Shown here: piece by piece, positions 10,490 to 20,861 of the stretch
How the letters are laid out: each line of letters opens with the position of its first letter
Numbering within the stretch: position 1 is the first letter of the stretch
From: Debaryomyces hansenii CBS767
Taxonomy: Eukaryota > Ascomycota > Pichiomycetes > Serinales > Debaryomycetaceae
DNA length: 64,000 bases
Assembly: GCF_000006445.2 (NCBI RefSeq)
Contig: NC_006045.2
Span: 310,001-374,000, forward strand
Direction of reading: 5' to 3'
Made by a program: the position numbers and the translations under genes
The notes under the pieces: model-generated
Told to the model about the DNA's origin: nothing
Seen by the model: the letters and a program-made list of their open reading frames with translations, nothing else
The model's database searches: none

Positions 10490-12865
10490 CTATTCATTGC
10501 CAACCCAAATATCACCATAGTATGAAAACAAATCTATCGACTTTTGATCAAATTCGATAAATTTACCAATCTGCGTATTGTCACCACCGTCCCCAGTACG
10601 ACCACCAATAAGGGAATAACTACACCATAAATAGGAATTGCAGTACCCTTTATCCATGAACCAAGCTTCCTTTGGCTCTCCATCTGTATTTTCACATAAT
10701 GTTTCTAATTTGTTTTTGAAGGGAGGAACAATAGCGTGTTTAAGAATGATTGGATTCTGGAAGAAAATCTTCATTTCCTCTATAGTTTTCAAGAATTTAA
10801 CACGAGTATGGAAGTTGAATTCTTTTTCATAATCTACGTCGGGTGCTTGACCACAGAATTGGAAACCAGAATTGAACCATAATAAGGTCTTACCGTCTTC
10901 TCCGTTGATATGACCAGGGTGAGCAGAGCATATTTCTTTTGATTTCAATGGTTTACCTTCCAAGCCGACTCTATCTTCCATAGGAGTCTCTACACCAATG
11001 GCGGCGGCATGGTATCTATTAAATTCGAAACCTTCGTCCCCATTAATAGCAAATGCTAACCAAAATATTTCCTTGTCACCATAAACTCTTGAAGTGACTG
11101 GATTCATGAAGTTCAATTGCATCATCATTAAAATGGAGTTGAAATGTAAGTTTCTATCGATGACGACCAACCCACTTTCCATGAAGTGTCCCATACCATC
11201 AAAGAAACTCAAGTCTAACGTGTGACTGGTAACAATAGGAATATTAAACATTGCGTGATCAATAATTGATGGAGTCATCTTCTCAAAGAATTTAGTATCA
11301 CCCAGTGGCCTGAATTCGGGAGCTGTCCTATCTTTATAAAAATAAGCTCCTCTCTTCTTATAACCCATGAGGTTGAAGAAATATTCTGGAGTCTGAAGCA
11401 ATACGGTATCAGCATCGAGTAGTATATACTCTTCAAATGAATTGAACAAAGCTGCTAAGAATTTATTGGCAAATTTATCAAACTTTTCTTTGTAATTATC
11501 ATGGATAACGTTTTGAACGTTAACGAACCAAACTTCTTGCTTTGGTAACCCATGATCGGAATCATCAAAGTAATCGTCTGGTAAATGATGAGCGATTTTT
11601 TTAAATGAACTAGGTAAATCAATGAATCTTTGTCTAGCAGCAGTGACAATACGACTCTTAGATGCCTCAGAGATACCACCATTGTACACAATTTCGATTG
11701 GAAACTTGTTATTCAATGCCCTCAATAAATGAATTAATTTAACAGTATCATTGACATGCTTATCTCCTATAGATAACACGATACCTTTTCCGTTCATTTT
11801 GTTCTTAAATCTCTGCAAAAAGCATGCTTTGCTGTTTGTCAACTTAGAGTTGATTTTTCCTGCTTTACCACGAGCATCATGAACTTTTTGATTAGTAGGT
11901 TTAAAAACTTCGGGATGATAAACATATTTGCTTAAATCAGGTGGGGTTAAAACAATTTCACCTGTGAATCTTTCATAAATGGGGAATGAAAATGAAAGCC
12001 ATTTGTATATTCTGGATTCCAAATCTGTGCACGATTCAAAACTATCAGTGTTTAATAACGATTCTTTCGCCGTAGGTTTAAATTTTCTCTTTCCATCTTT
12101 GATCAAATCTTTTTCGCTCAAAGACTTAATCATCTTACTTTGGCCAGCTGCCAATTTCTTTGTTTGTGAAGCTTCGTTTTGATTATCAGATGTTAAGTAA
12201 CATTTGTTGAATATTCTAACATGCGAAATATAGTCGGTCATCATCTGTTCTGTTTGCATGGTCTTTTTCCAGAAAGTGTCATACCTCAACTTAACACGAT
12301 GTTCTACAGCACTGTCCTCAACTAATTTAGCGTCAATGCCATTCTCTTTAGCATATGCTTCTTTCACCTCGTTAAGTTTGTTATTCCTAAACAGGTCGTA
12401 GCTGTATTCATATCTGTTTTCCAACTGAAAATTCTTATTTGGATCTACATACCAATTCATGTCGGTGGTAAATAAGTTCTTGAAGTATAAGTCACATCTC
12501 TCGTTGAATGGCAAGTCCTTCAATATGCTGTTGAGACCATGGTTTCGCAACATTAAATCGTAAGTGGTTGAATGCGCATCGATAGATCTCACATCTTTAA
12601 TATCGTTGGCTTTCATGAAGTATTTAATGGTTTCATCATCCAAGATATTTTCTTTATTGTCGGCATCTAAGTTATTATTGAATGACAAATTATTCACTGT
12701 ATCGTAAATAGACCCTGTAACCGTCTTAAATGCATGTTGGTGTCTATAATTATGTATCCATAAATTGATAATTACAATCCATAACAAAAGGATACTGAAT
12801 ACGATAGCCTTTCTTTTGGACCTTGAAGTCTGTAATAGTGGTGATATAATGCTCTCTAATCCCAT
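10490..12865 (-). CDS. Alpha-1,3-mannosyltransferase, MNN1 type (GT71)
   Basis: The 791-aa type II Golgi membrane protein has a short basic cytosolic tail (TSRSKRK), one signal anchor at about residues 18-37, a stem region, then a large lumenal domain. The metal/GDP-mannose DxD motif is ILLDADTVLL (Asp484-Ala-Asp486). A second family block, FNIPIVTSHTLDLSFFDGMG, and the long C-terminal region also fit Mnn1. Mnn1-type enzymes cap N- and O-linked glycans with alpha-1,3-mannose. The length is close to yeast Mnn1 (762 aa). CUG-clade yeasts carry several MNN1 paralogues, so no specific symbol is assigned. Confidence 0.88.
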   Translation of the reverse strand: MGLESIISPLLQTSRSKRKAIVFSILLLWIVIINLWIHNYRHQHAFKTVTGSIYDTVNNLSFNNNLDADNKENILDDETIKYFMKANDIKDVRSIDAHSTTYDLMLRNHGLNSILKDLPFNERCDLYFKNLFTTDMNWYVDPNKNFQLENRYEYSYDLFRNNKLNEVKEAYAKENGIDAKLVEDSAVEHRVKLRYDTFWKKTMQTEQMMTDYISHVRIFNKCYLTSDNQNEASQTKKLAAGQSKMIKSLSEKDLIKDGKRKFKPTAKESLLNTDSFESCTDLESRIYKWLSFSFPIYERFTGEIVLTPPDLSKYVYHPEVFKPTNQKVHDARGKAGKINSKLTNSKACFLQRFKNKMNGKGIVLSIGDKHVNDTVKLIHLLRALNNKFPIEIVYNGGISEASKSRIVTAARQRFIDLPSSFKKIAHHLPDDYFDDSDHGLPKQEVWFVNVQNVIHDNYKEKFDKFANKFLAALFNSFEEYILLDADTVLLQTPEYFFNLMGYKKRGAYFYKDRTAPEFRPLGDTKFFEKMTPSIIDHAMFNIPIVTSHTLDLSFFDGMGHFMESGLVVIDRNLHFNSILMMMQLNFMNPVTSRVYGDKEIFWLAFAINGDEGFEFNRYHAAAIGVETPMEDRVGLEGKPLKSKEICSAHPGHINGEDGKTLLWFNSGFQFCGQAPDVDYEKEFNFHTRVKFLKTIEEMKIFFQNPIILKHAIVPPFKNKLETLCENTDGEPKEAWFMDKGYCNSYLWCSYSLIGGRTGDGGDNTQIGKFIEFDQKSIDLFSYYGDIWVGNE

Positions 12866-13866
12866 ATTATAATCTTAACTGTACTAATTAAAGCACACGA
12901 CCTTTAAAAACGAACGAAATAAAGTTGAATAGTAACCAGCCTGAATAGATATCTAACTTGAGAATTGATGCTAATCTCAAGAATTATAATCTTAATTACC
13001 TCAAAATCAACTAAGGAAAGGGAAAGGAATATGTAGCCTACTTAATTTTCGAATTAAGATGCTGGCGATGGCTAATATTTAAATAAGTTATGAGACTAAG
13101 AGAACAAGGTACAATGTAATTCTAAACACTATTATAGCTGGCCACGTTACTCAATAAATATAGACAATAGTCGTTCAGCAATCGTACTACGATCGATACT
13201 ATTTGTTTATAGGTCAATATTGCAGCCAACGTGGGCATCATTTACTCGATTAAGTAAGCAGAATTCATTAGTTTATCCGTAAACCATGCGACCATCGCCC
13301 GATATCTAAGCCCTATCATTTTGGTCTTCAGGAGCAATATACAGTATAGACAATGATTAATAAAGGATAGGCCCAATTAGGACTTTTATGTAGGGTTTGA
13401 TAAGAACTTCATAGCTGAATAGTACATATGACAGGCTGGAGTACAATAAAAAGAGAGATGATGTACGAGAATGTTGCACCCATACTCACAGCACGAGAAT
13501 AATAATTCACGACGATTTATTTGTAGGCTAAGTCTGAAAGAACGTAACGAGATATATTACTCACACGGCACACAACGAAGAACTTGCGGGTGCTACGTAT
13601 ACGAAAAAAGAGTATTTTTGTACCTAAATTTAGACAAATTCCTAAATTTAGATAAAGTAGAAGTAGGGTGTAGTTAAAGCCGTAGTTTATGCAGAACGGT
13701 GTGAGATGATGAAATTAATTTTTCGATAAAACTTAAAGATCCTTATTTATTTTTGTTGACAAGTTATGGTGACTATCGGAGTATGGAGTATTGGTTGACC
13801 GTATAAAAAAAAAGCACTACATAAGACGTGCGCCAGTGCTATATTGTGTCAAAAAAAGAATAGAAA
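12866..13866. other. Gene-poor stretch left of tRNA-Asn
   Basis: About 1 kb between the MNN1-like gene start and the tRNA. Only short, unconvincing frames occur. I see no transposon remnant or further tRNA. The left part must hold the MNN1-like promoter. Confidence 0.5.
13851..13857 (-). terminator. Pol III terminator of tRNA-Asn
   Basis: A run of seven A on the plus strand reads as TTTTTTT on the tRNA strand, starting 10 bases after the tRNA 3' end. Confidence 0.8.
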
Positions 13867-13940
13867 CGACCTCGGTGAGGGTCGAACTCACGATCTTGAG
13901 ATTAACAGTCTCACGCCTTAGCCAACTTGGCCACGAAGTC
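13867..13940 (-). tRNA. tRNA-Asn(GUU)
   Basis: The 74-base cloverleaf on the minus strand has no intron. The acceptor is GACTTCG pairing with CGAGGTC (one G-U). The D arm is GCC...GGC and the anticodon stem is TGAGA/TCTCA. The loop CTGTTAA has anticodon GTT. The T arm is GTGAG-TTCGACC-CTCAC and the discriminator is G. A T7 terminator follows. Confidence 0.95.
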
Positions 13941-14844
13941 ATATTTCTGGGCGACAAAATTGACTCGAACATGTCATGTTTTGTTGCGATTTTGGATATT
14001 AATCTTAAACCACTACAAACCCAATTCGCAACTAAGACTAAGGCTAAGACTTACATTTCTTGTCTATTTGAAATAGACCTCAATACTAGCTCCTGGTGGG
14101 ACTTGGAACTACTATCATATGATGACGCGTCTTGCGAGTGCTACGAGAATATACGTCGGCCGCCTCATGAAATGAGATTGAGCGGTTTTGGGGGAGGTGG
14201 AGCAGATGCGGCACGCCTGATCTAGTAACAATAGGGTCTTTTCAAGACCTCACAACAATCACTTTGTATAAATAATTCGCTTCGCCTTTTGTTCGCCTAA
14301 CCCCCAACGTTGTTTCGAAACGTATAGCTTACCTGTTGCGCGTGTTCATTCAAACCTTCTAATAAGTAACACCTATTGGTAAGGTGGGCTTCCTCGGGTT
14401 GTTTCGACTCTGTCACGGCCTGTTATCGGGTTTATTCTCCCATCAGCTGATTTTCTGCTCTAAAGAAGTCTTATTGTCTTCTTTACATGAAAATATTTCT
14501 ACATTCAGAATAAGTTGTGAAAGGGCTCAGATAAAGTTTTACACAATTTGCATCGCGCGCATATATACGGGAAGAAGATCAAACTACTACAGTGGCCGTT
14601 TTCACCCGGTACTACACTTATTGAACTGTACTAAATGAGTGTTTGATTAAAAACCAAGAATTAAATCCAATGGTACTTGGAATAAATAAATAATAAATAG
14701 GTAAAATAAATAATAAATAACAGTATACTCAGTATACCTCTATCAAGTGTACTAATAAAAAAGTAGTACTAGTAAATATGTGAAGATAGAACATCAATTC
14801 ACCGACCTGCGACATAGAACTAAAAGAACGTAGCATTCCTGTGC
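13941..14844. other. Gene-poor stretch right of tRNA-Asn
   Basis: About 900 bases. The middle part (13960-14640) is somewhat more GC-rich than the flanks but holds no frame I would call a gene. At 14681-14720 there is an A/T-rich AATAAATA-type simple repeat. Just after it, at 14720-14737, is a direct repeat of CAGTATAC. Nothing else is recognised. Confidence 0.5.
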
Positions 14845-15270
14845 TCAATCCTCTTTCCGCACCTTGACTAATCTTGAAATGAACATTTGATGGAAGTTTC
14901 TGGTCATATCCAAGTGCTTATCTTCAAAAAATTTGATCGACCAGTGGATAGACTTGATCTTGAATTCCTTCAAAGCCTTGAAATATTTATCATTTTCTAA
15001 TAACAACAGTTTCGATCTGTTACCACTTGCGGCACTCTTCAATGTGTAGTTTAAGCTGACACTTACTATGTAAGTCATCGCGTCCATTATACCCACTAAT
15101 AAAAGTGGGACAACGATGATAAGTAAGAGAGAATTACTCACTAGAGTAACCTTGCTTTCTATGAGTTCCAAATACTGAATCATGTTTCCCAGCTTACAGG
15201 CAATAATATAGGGTTCATTATCAGAATTTGAAATTATGGACATCATGCAGTTATTTATATTAGCTTGCAT
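14845..15270 (-). CDS. Orphan small membrane protein
   Basis: This is a 141-aa frame starting at the ATG at 15270 (MQANINNCMMSIIS); the three codons before it open on TTG. I do not recognise it. It has one strong hydrophobic stretch at about residues 49-75 (SLLLIIVVPLLLVGIMDAM and on). A soluble, basic, helical tail then ends VKVRKED. It sits alone in a 4-kb gene-poor interval flanked by two tRNA genes. The upstream side holds several CCGG-containing words (15300-15375). The hydrophobic segment with a charged tail looks protein-like, but with no homology support it could be a lineage-specific gene or a chance frame. Confidence 0.45.
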   Translation of the reverse strand: MQANINNCMMSIISNSDNEPYIIACKLGNMIQYLELIESKVTLVSNSLLLIIVVPLLLVGIMDAMTYIVSVSLNYTLKSAASGNRSKLLLLENDKYFKALKEFKIKSIHWSIKFFEDKHLDMTRNFHQMFISRLVKVRKED

Positions 15271-16678
15271 CCCTTCCAATAACCCGATTGTGCGGTAGTG
15301 TTTACCCGGACATGTGTTTTTTTAATTTCTTGCTCGGTTTTCCGGCAAAAAAAAGTTAACCCGGCGTGGTAAAAAGTTTTCTTGTGTGGTTAAGATGTTT
15401 TAGAGTATAAAGTTACAAGATGTACATCGGGTTACATATAATGTTCTTATTCTAGACTTTCAGATATATATATATATTTGAGTAGTCTCTTTTTATTAGT
15501 ATTCATGAGTGGTTTAGTACGAACATGTGTGGATAATCTATCTGTATGTATATTATATGATGAGCTAAATGAATCAACCTTATCTACATTATCTGAGTTA
15601 AAGAAGATACAATTCATATTATTCTGATAGTCATACTAACAAGTCGGAGCAATCGGGCTATATTCTGCATGATAATAGATCTATGTATCGAAGCACCTGT
15701 AGAAGGGGAATGTTCACCACAACTACCATAGCCACCAGTGTGTTATTATGTGGCACGTAGTATTGATAACACGGGGTGCACTTTGGTGATTGCTGGTGAT
15801 TTTACCACCGGGTGTATATTCTAGTTAGCAAGGAGCCCCGTGCAATTCCCTAGTTTTTCGCCTTATTACGGTTTCCTTGAAATACGGGATCAACATAGAA
15901 GGCTTATGGATTAGCAACGATGGTGCTAGTGACGTAAATTGTAATTACGCTGTAGGTAAGTATACAATCAGCTTATCTAAACCTATGTATGAAGATGCGC
16001 AGGTACATACTGTTGTTTCACATATGGATAGTTTTGCACTACCAGCACGACCCTTGATTACAGATGAGCGGTACTCGTTGCAGCGCCTTAGATAAAGGCG
16101 TTGTTGTTGTTTGTGATACCTTATTATATACTTGCTTTGGCTAGGAGCTGGATTGTTATAAGACATCATAAACAACGCGGGAATTGCTTTTTCATAAGGG
16201 CAATAATAGCAAGACATTGGATACAAGCTCGAAAAATGTTTCATGCGTTGCTAGTTACCAACACCTATGGCTACTTTGGGGTAGAATATACCTTGAGTCA
16301 GATCCTGATGATGCAATCTAAAAGACTGCTTAAGAGGCTTTAAAGATCTTGGCTATTATGGGATCTGCAGGTTTTGTGTGATTCTTAGTTTGGTATTTTC
16401 GTAATTTAAGGTTTTGTAGTTCGATCAAGCTACATCGGGATACCACGAATTCCTATTATTGACACTTTTTGAGTATTCTAGTCACATATTTTTCAGAAAT
16501 AGCATTATAACCTTTAACCCAATAACCGAACAACGGATATGTAATGCAACAATCAAATAATAATTTGTATTACATATCTAGTTGAATGTGGATTTAAGCT
16601 TTAAATGGGCTTGAAAGTAGTAATTTAGTGAATGAAAAATTTATATTGAACTCACAATAATACCTTTCAAGATTATTA
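15271..16678. other. Gene-poor stretch upstream of tRNA-Lys
   Basis: About 1.4 kb. Its left end should hold the promoter of the orphan membrane gene. A TATATATATATA run lies near 15465. Frames of 70-100 codons at 15877-16244 overlap on both strands and have no protein-like character. No LTR or transposon fragment is recognised. Confidence 0.5.
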
Positions 16679-16764
16679 GCCTGGCTAGCTCAATCGGTAG
16701 AGCGTTTGACTCTTATACAAGAGTAGCTATCAAAAGGTTGCGGGTTCGATCCCCGCGTCGGGTT
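16679..16764 (+). tRNA. tRNA-Lys(CUU) with a 13-base intron
   Basis: The 86-base gene folds as a cloverleaf. The acceptor GCCTGGC pairs with GTCGGGT through several G-U pairs. The D arm is GCTC...GAGC, the anticodon stem TTTGA/TCAAA, and the T arm GCGGG-TTCGATC-CCCGC. The loop is CT-CTT-A, then a 13-base intron at 16716-16728, then A38. That is the standard position, one base 3' of the anticodon. Anticodon CTT reads the Lys AAG codon. The discriminator is T, and a T8 terminator follows at 16771-16778. Confidence 0.92.
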
Positions 16765-17064
16765 CTTTAATTTTTTTTCTAATTTTTAATGTCAGAAGTA
16801 TACGAGTCAGTTGAAGCAGGTTTACCGTAAGAGATTGTAAATCCAAATTTCAAGATTAACTACAACAGATATGATGGAAGGATATACAATAGGTCTTCAT
16901 CCATACTCTGAACTTCAACATTGATACAGATTTTATGTATTTTTTGTACTATATTAGAGCTATATCTGAGTCATTAGGATTCAGCCGCAGAGCTGTTCGA
17001 AAAATGTTCTGGGAACGAGTCAATGCTTTAGATTTTATAGTTTTTTTTATACTAGATATCCATA
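16765..17064. other. Intergenic, tRNA-Lys terminator and permease promoter
   Basis: Begins with the T8 Pol III terminator (16771-16778). The rest is AT-rich with a T9 run just before the permease start at 17065. No further element is recognised. Confidence 0.5.
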
Positions 17065-18735
17065 ATGACGACGAAATATATGGAAAGGGACTCAGAAAAG
17101 ATACAGGTTTCTAGCCTGAAGCAAGACGTTGCTTTGGAAACAATTCCGACTGAGGAATCAGAAAATTCGTCGTCATCAATTTGGAATTTTATCCAAAGAT
17201 TATCTAAGAAATTAGATTCGTTAGGAGTAGAGACGAGAGGTATAGAAAGAATCGAGCCATATGAAAGATCCACAAACAAAGTCAAACAATTGATATCTGT
17301 TATTGGATTATGGTTGTCGGCCTGTGGTGGTTTAAGTTCTATGTCTACGTTTTTATTGGGACCATTAATTTTTGAATTAGGATTAAAAAAATCATTAGTG
17401 TCAAGTTTAGTTGGTCAAGCAATCGGATGCGGTATCGCTGCTTACTGTTCCTTAATGGGGCCAAGATCAGGTTGTCGTCAAATGGTAAGTGCTAGATTTT
17501 TATTTGGTTGGTGGTTTGTGAAACTAGTCAGTCTTGTTAGCATTATTGGGGTTATGGGTTGGTCTGTAGTCAATAGTGTTGTTGGAGGCCAAATTTTACA
17601 AAGTGTAAGTGACGGGAAGATACCTCTTGTTGTCGGTATTATTATTGTGGCCATTATATCCTTATCTGTTGCAATCGGTGGTATTAAACACTTATTGAGA
17701 GTTGAAACGTTTTTGAGTATTCCCGTAAACGTAGCGTTTTTATTGTTGTACGTTGCTGCTTCTCAAAAATTTCACCTTTTATCGAATCTCGACGGTGAAG
17801 AAATCAGAGGCATGTCTGATGCGGTTAAAGGCAACTGGTTATCATTTTTCTCATTAGCATATTCAACTACCGCAACATGGGGATCTATTGCTTCCGATTA
17901 CTATATATTATTCCCAGAAAATACCCCTGATGTACAAATTTATTTCCTTACGTTCTTCGGTATCTTACTTCCAACAAGTCTTGTTGGTGTTCTTGGGTTA
18001 CTCATTGGTAATGTTGCATTATCATACAAGCCATGGGGAGATGTGTATGAAGTGTACGGAATGGGAGGTCTATTGAATGAAGCCTTTAAACCTTGGGGAG
18101 CAGGTGGGAAATTTTTGCTCATGGTAATATTCTTATCCTTGGTCTCAAATAATATTATAAATACTTATTCGGCAGCATTTGGCGTCCAATTAGCAGGTAT
18201 TGGATTCTCCAAAGTTCCAAGATGGATATGGGCTATTGTATTAACAGCAATATACCTTCTTTGTGCGTTAGTCGGAAGAAATAAGTTGGCTACTGTTTTA
18301 GGGAATTTCTTACCAATGGTTGGTTACTGGATATCTATGTATTTCGTCATGTTGCTTGAAGAGAACTTGATTTTCAGGTCAAAGAGGTTTATTCATTTAT
18401 ATACAAAGGAGTTTGCCGACGATGATCTGCAGCAATCTTTAACTTCCGGTGCTAGCTTAATTACATCTAAGGAAACGAGACATGACCAATACTACAACTT
18501 CAAGATCTGGAATGATTATGAGAAATTGAGCAGAGGTCTAGCATCCACTGCAGCATTCATCATTGGTGCTGCAGGTGCTGCTATTGGCATGGCCCAAGTT
18601 TATTGGGTGGGTCCATTAGCAAGATTAAGTGGAGGTGAGTTCGGAGGTGATATTGCAATGTGGTTATGTATGGGCCTTAGTGGAATTTTTTTTCCATGGT
18701 TAAGATACTGGGAATTGAAGAAATTCGGTCGTTAG
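17065..18735 (+). CDS. Purine-cytosine permease (NCS1 family, FCY2-like)
   Basis: The 556-aa polytopic protein has an N-terminal cytosolic tail of about 75 residues containing GVETRGIERIEPYERS. About twelve membrane helices follow. Family marks include the STFLLGP and LMGPRSGCRQMVSARF-like blocks and the GWSVVNSVVGG helix. Fcy2-type permeases are proton symporters for cytosine, adenine, guanine and hypoxanthine at the plasma membrane, and import the drug 5-fluorocytosine. The length fits Fcy2 (533 aa). The two genes just downstream encode BUL-like adaptors, a class that directs permeases to endocytosis; a functional link is inference. Which FCY paralogue this is cannot be told. Confidence 0.9.
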   Translation: MTTKYMERDSEKIQVSSLKQDVALETIPTEESENSSSSIWNFIQRLSKKLDSLGVETRGIERIEPYERSTNKVKQLISVIGLWLSACGGLSSMSTFLLGPLIFELGLKKSLVSSLVGQAIGCGIAAYCSLMGPRSGCRQMVSARFLFGWWFVKLVSLVSIIGVMGWSVVNSVVGGQILQSVSDGKIPLVVGIIIVAIISLSVAIGGIKHLLRVETFLSIPVNVAFLLLYVAASQKFHLLSNLDGEEIRGMSDAVKGNWLSFFSLAYSTTATWGSIASDYYILFPENTPDVQIYFLTFFGILLPTSLVGVLGLLIGNVALSYKPWGDVYEVYGMGGLLNEAFKPWGAGGKFLLMVIFLSLVSNNIINTYSAAFGVQLAGIGFSKVPRWIWAIVLTAIYLLCALVGRNKLATVLGNFLPMVGYWISMYFVMLLEENLIFRSKRFIHLYTKEFADDDLQQSLTSGASLITSKETRHDQYYNFKIWNDYEKLSRGLASTAAFIIGAAGAAIGMAQVYWVGPLARLSGGEFGGDIAMWLCMGLSGIFFPWLRYWELKKFGR

Positions 18736-18935
18736 ACGATGTAATATAAATAGATATATATAAATGTATTAGAAGTCTTTGAATTTATGAAGTTATTGAT
18801 TTTAAATCAGTAGTATCAACCCCGCGAAATTATTTTTGGCTCTTATCATCAAAAGATATTGGAAATCTCGAGTACGGTAAGCGATACTAAAGTATTAATT
18901 ATAATTCTAGAGTCTTCTAGTTAAATCAAACAATC

Positions 18936-20606
18936 ATGTTCTCAAAGGGAACTGAAAGGGAAGATATAATCTCGAGATGTCGACAGGATAATTCAAATTA
19001 TAATATCTTGCCTTCTTATCATATGGATAAAGGTATAGTTAAAAAAAAATTAAATCCTGGAGACGAAGTATACCAATTTCATCACGAGCCACCGGCTTAT
19101 AATTCATCAGCATGCCTTGATCCGACTATATCCGTTCAATCTTTTAATTCATGTTCAGAGAATACGATCACGGTGCTTGATAATTTGGATTCCCTAGCTT
19201 CTTTGCAAGATATGGTAAAGCAAGATATTTTCTTCACCAACGATGACATAGAAGCAACTGAAAAACCAGTACTAATAAACAATGAAACATTAGAGTATAA
19301 ACAAGGAGATACGATAAGAGGGTATATCACTATTGAAAATTTAACTTCCAAGGCTATACCATTAAATGTTTATTATGTTCTTTTTGAGGGAATTTACTGC
19401 AAAGATCGCAAATGTGATAAATTTCTTCAGATGATAGATTTCAAAGCTTCGTTGAACTACGATAGTACGGAGACGCTCATCGATCGGGATGATGGAACTT
19501 ACTTAACCATGGGAACTACATTATTGCCTAAGATCAAGTACAAGAGATTTTTTACTTTTAGGGTACCTTCGAGCTTGCTTGAGTGTGCCTGCGGAAACCA
19601 TTTGGGAAATCATCTAAAAACTCCACCAAGCTGTGGGGACGATATCAATGATTTAATGCCTGCATCAATAAGATATAACATTAGAAGCGCGTTGATATGC
19701 AATAAGAACAACGAATATTATATATTAGCAGACATTACCAGGCCTGTAAGGATAATACCTAGGGCGGATCGTCCTGTGAAGGACAGTAATAATGCACTAA
19801 ATTCTATGTGTAAATCTTTGCTTGATGAAGTTGATCTGGAACTTTCCTCGTCCAGTGGTCGATATTTAAAATCAAGATACAAGATCGGTTCCTATGTAGA
19901 TCAGCTTCAATTCACTCATACGGAGAGTCACGAATTTTCTGCTATACTGAAGAATCGGAGAATAACAACCAATGTACACAACAGAGAGTACAAATTCAAG
20001 TACTACCCTCCACATCTATGCCATATTCCACAATCACTAGAGATTCCAGTTGATTTGGTTTACGACTCGACCACTGAACCTTTACCTGTAATTAAACGGG
20101 TTTCTTGTGAGCTAGTAGTTGTATCAATTAATTCCACCGACTATTCAATCCCACAAGAAATAGATCACAATCTATTGTTCTTAAAACAGACCAACCTTAC
20201 CTTCGATGATTTGGTCATAAGACCAGCTCTTATGTTGCTTAAAGAGATAAATAAGCTCAGAAAACAGATCCCCAGTTTTACGCCAGATCCTCAATCAATG
20301 TCCAACTTAAAATGCTTAAGCTATCTATCAACGTCATATGTTACTACATCGATAGATACCAACGTTACTATGGATGTTTCTCGCCTGCTAAAAAGCCAAC
20401 ATACAAGAACTATGCAGCTACACCTTAACCTAAACTCGATGTATATTAAAGATCTGGATAAAGCTATCAAATCCAACAGATTTGGGAGCTTTTGTTTACT
20501 TCCCAGCTTTCAATCGTGTAAATTGGTTAGGATGTATTACATGCGAGTCATACTTCATTTACATAATGAGGATATGACTATTCATGTGCCAATTACGGTA
20601 GAATAA
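18936..20606 (+). CDS. BUL1/BUL2-like Rsp5 ubiquitin-ligase adaptor, copy 1
   Basis: The 556-aa protein has the marks of the Bul family of arrestin-like adaptors. An N-terminal YNILPSYHM block is at about 22-30, followed by a PPAY motif (52-55), the PY type bound by Rsp5 WW domains. Next comes an arrestin-like beta region starting near residue 103 (EYKQGDTIRGYITIEN). A conserved C-terminal block reads LLPSFQSCKLVRMYYMRVIL. Bul proteins recruit Rsp5 to nutrient permeases for ubiquitination and endocytosis. It is shorter than yeast Bul1 (976 aa). It shares order and motifs with the next gene, so the two are old tandem paralogues, now strongly diverged. A single CTTATC (GATA-type) site lies upstream at 18842. 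Confidence 0.78.
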   Translation: MFSKGTEREDIISRCRQDNSNYNILPSYHMDKGIVKKKLNPGDEVYQFHHEPPAYNSSACLDPTISVQSFNSCSENTITVLDNLDSLASLQDMVKQDIFFTNDDIEATEKPVLINNETLEYKQGDTIRGYITIENLTSKAIPLNVYYVLFEGIYCKDRKCDKFLQMIDFKASLNYDSTETLIDRDDGTYLTMGTTLLPKIKYKRFFTFRVPSSLLECACGNHLGNHLKTPPSCGDDINDLMPASIRYNIRSALICNKNNEYYILADITRPVRIIPRADRPVKDSNNALNSMCKSLLDEVDLELSSSSGRYLKSRYKIGSYVDQLQFTHTESHEFSAILKNRRITTNVHNREYKFKYYPPHLCHIPQSLEIPVDLVYDSTTEPLPVIKRVSCELVVVSINSTDYSIPQEIDHNLLFLKQTNLTFDDLVIRPALMLLKEINKLRKQIPSFTPDPQSMSNLKCLSYLSTSYVTTSIDTNVTMDVSRLLKSQHTRTMQLHLNLNSMYIKDLDKAIKSNRFGSFCLLPSFQSCKLVRMYYMRVILHLHNEDMTIHVPITVE

Positions 20607-20861
20607 TGAAGAAGCGATTGGAATATCATACAGTACATTTATTTAGATTTCGCAGTCAAATTTCTAAGTGACTCATGATTACAAATCTAATCAATTACGA
20701 TAACTAAATACGATAGTATAAGTCATAACGTACCTGCTTATTATAAATATATCCAAATATCTTCGTATAATATACTCTTGTTGTAATAAATGGTTTCTCA
20801 TTTCCTATAAGTCCAAATATATATATATAAATATTCAAGATAACCAAAATATAAATATTCA

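Noticed and set aside
13791..14225. 144-codon frame on the plus strand
   Set aside because: It runs across tRNA-Asn on the opposite strand and has no protein-like pattern.
14384..14638. 84-codon frame in the gene-poor island
   Set aside because: No motif, and frames of this length are expected by chance in slightly GC-richer sequence.
15877..16244. Overlapping short frames on both strands
   Set aside because: Neither has protein-like composition or a recognisable domain.
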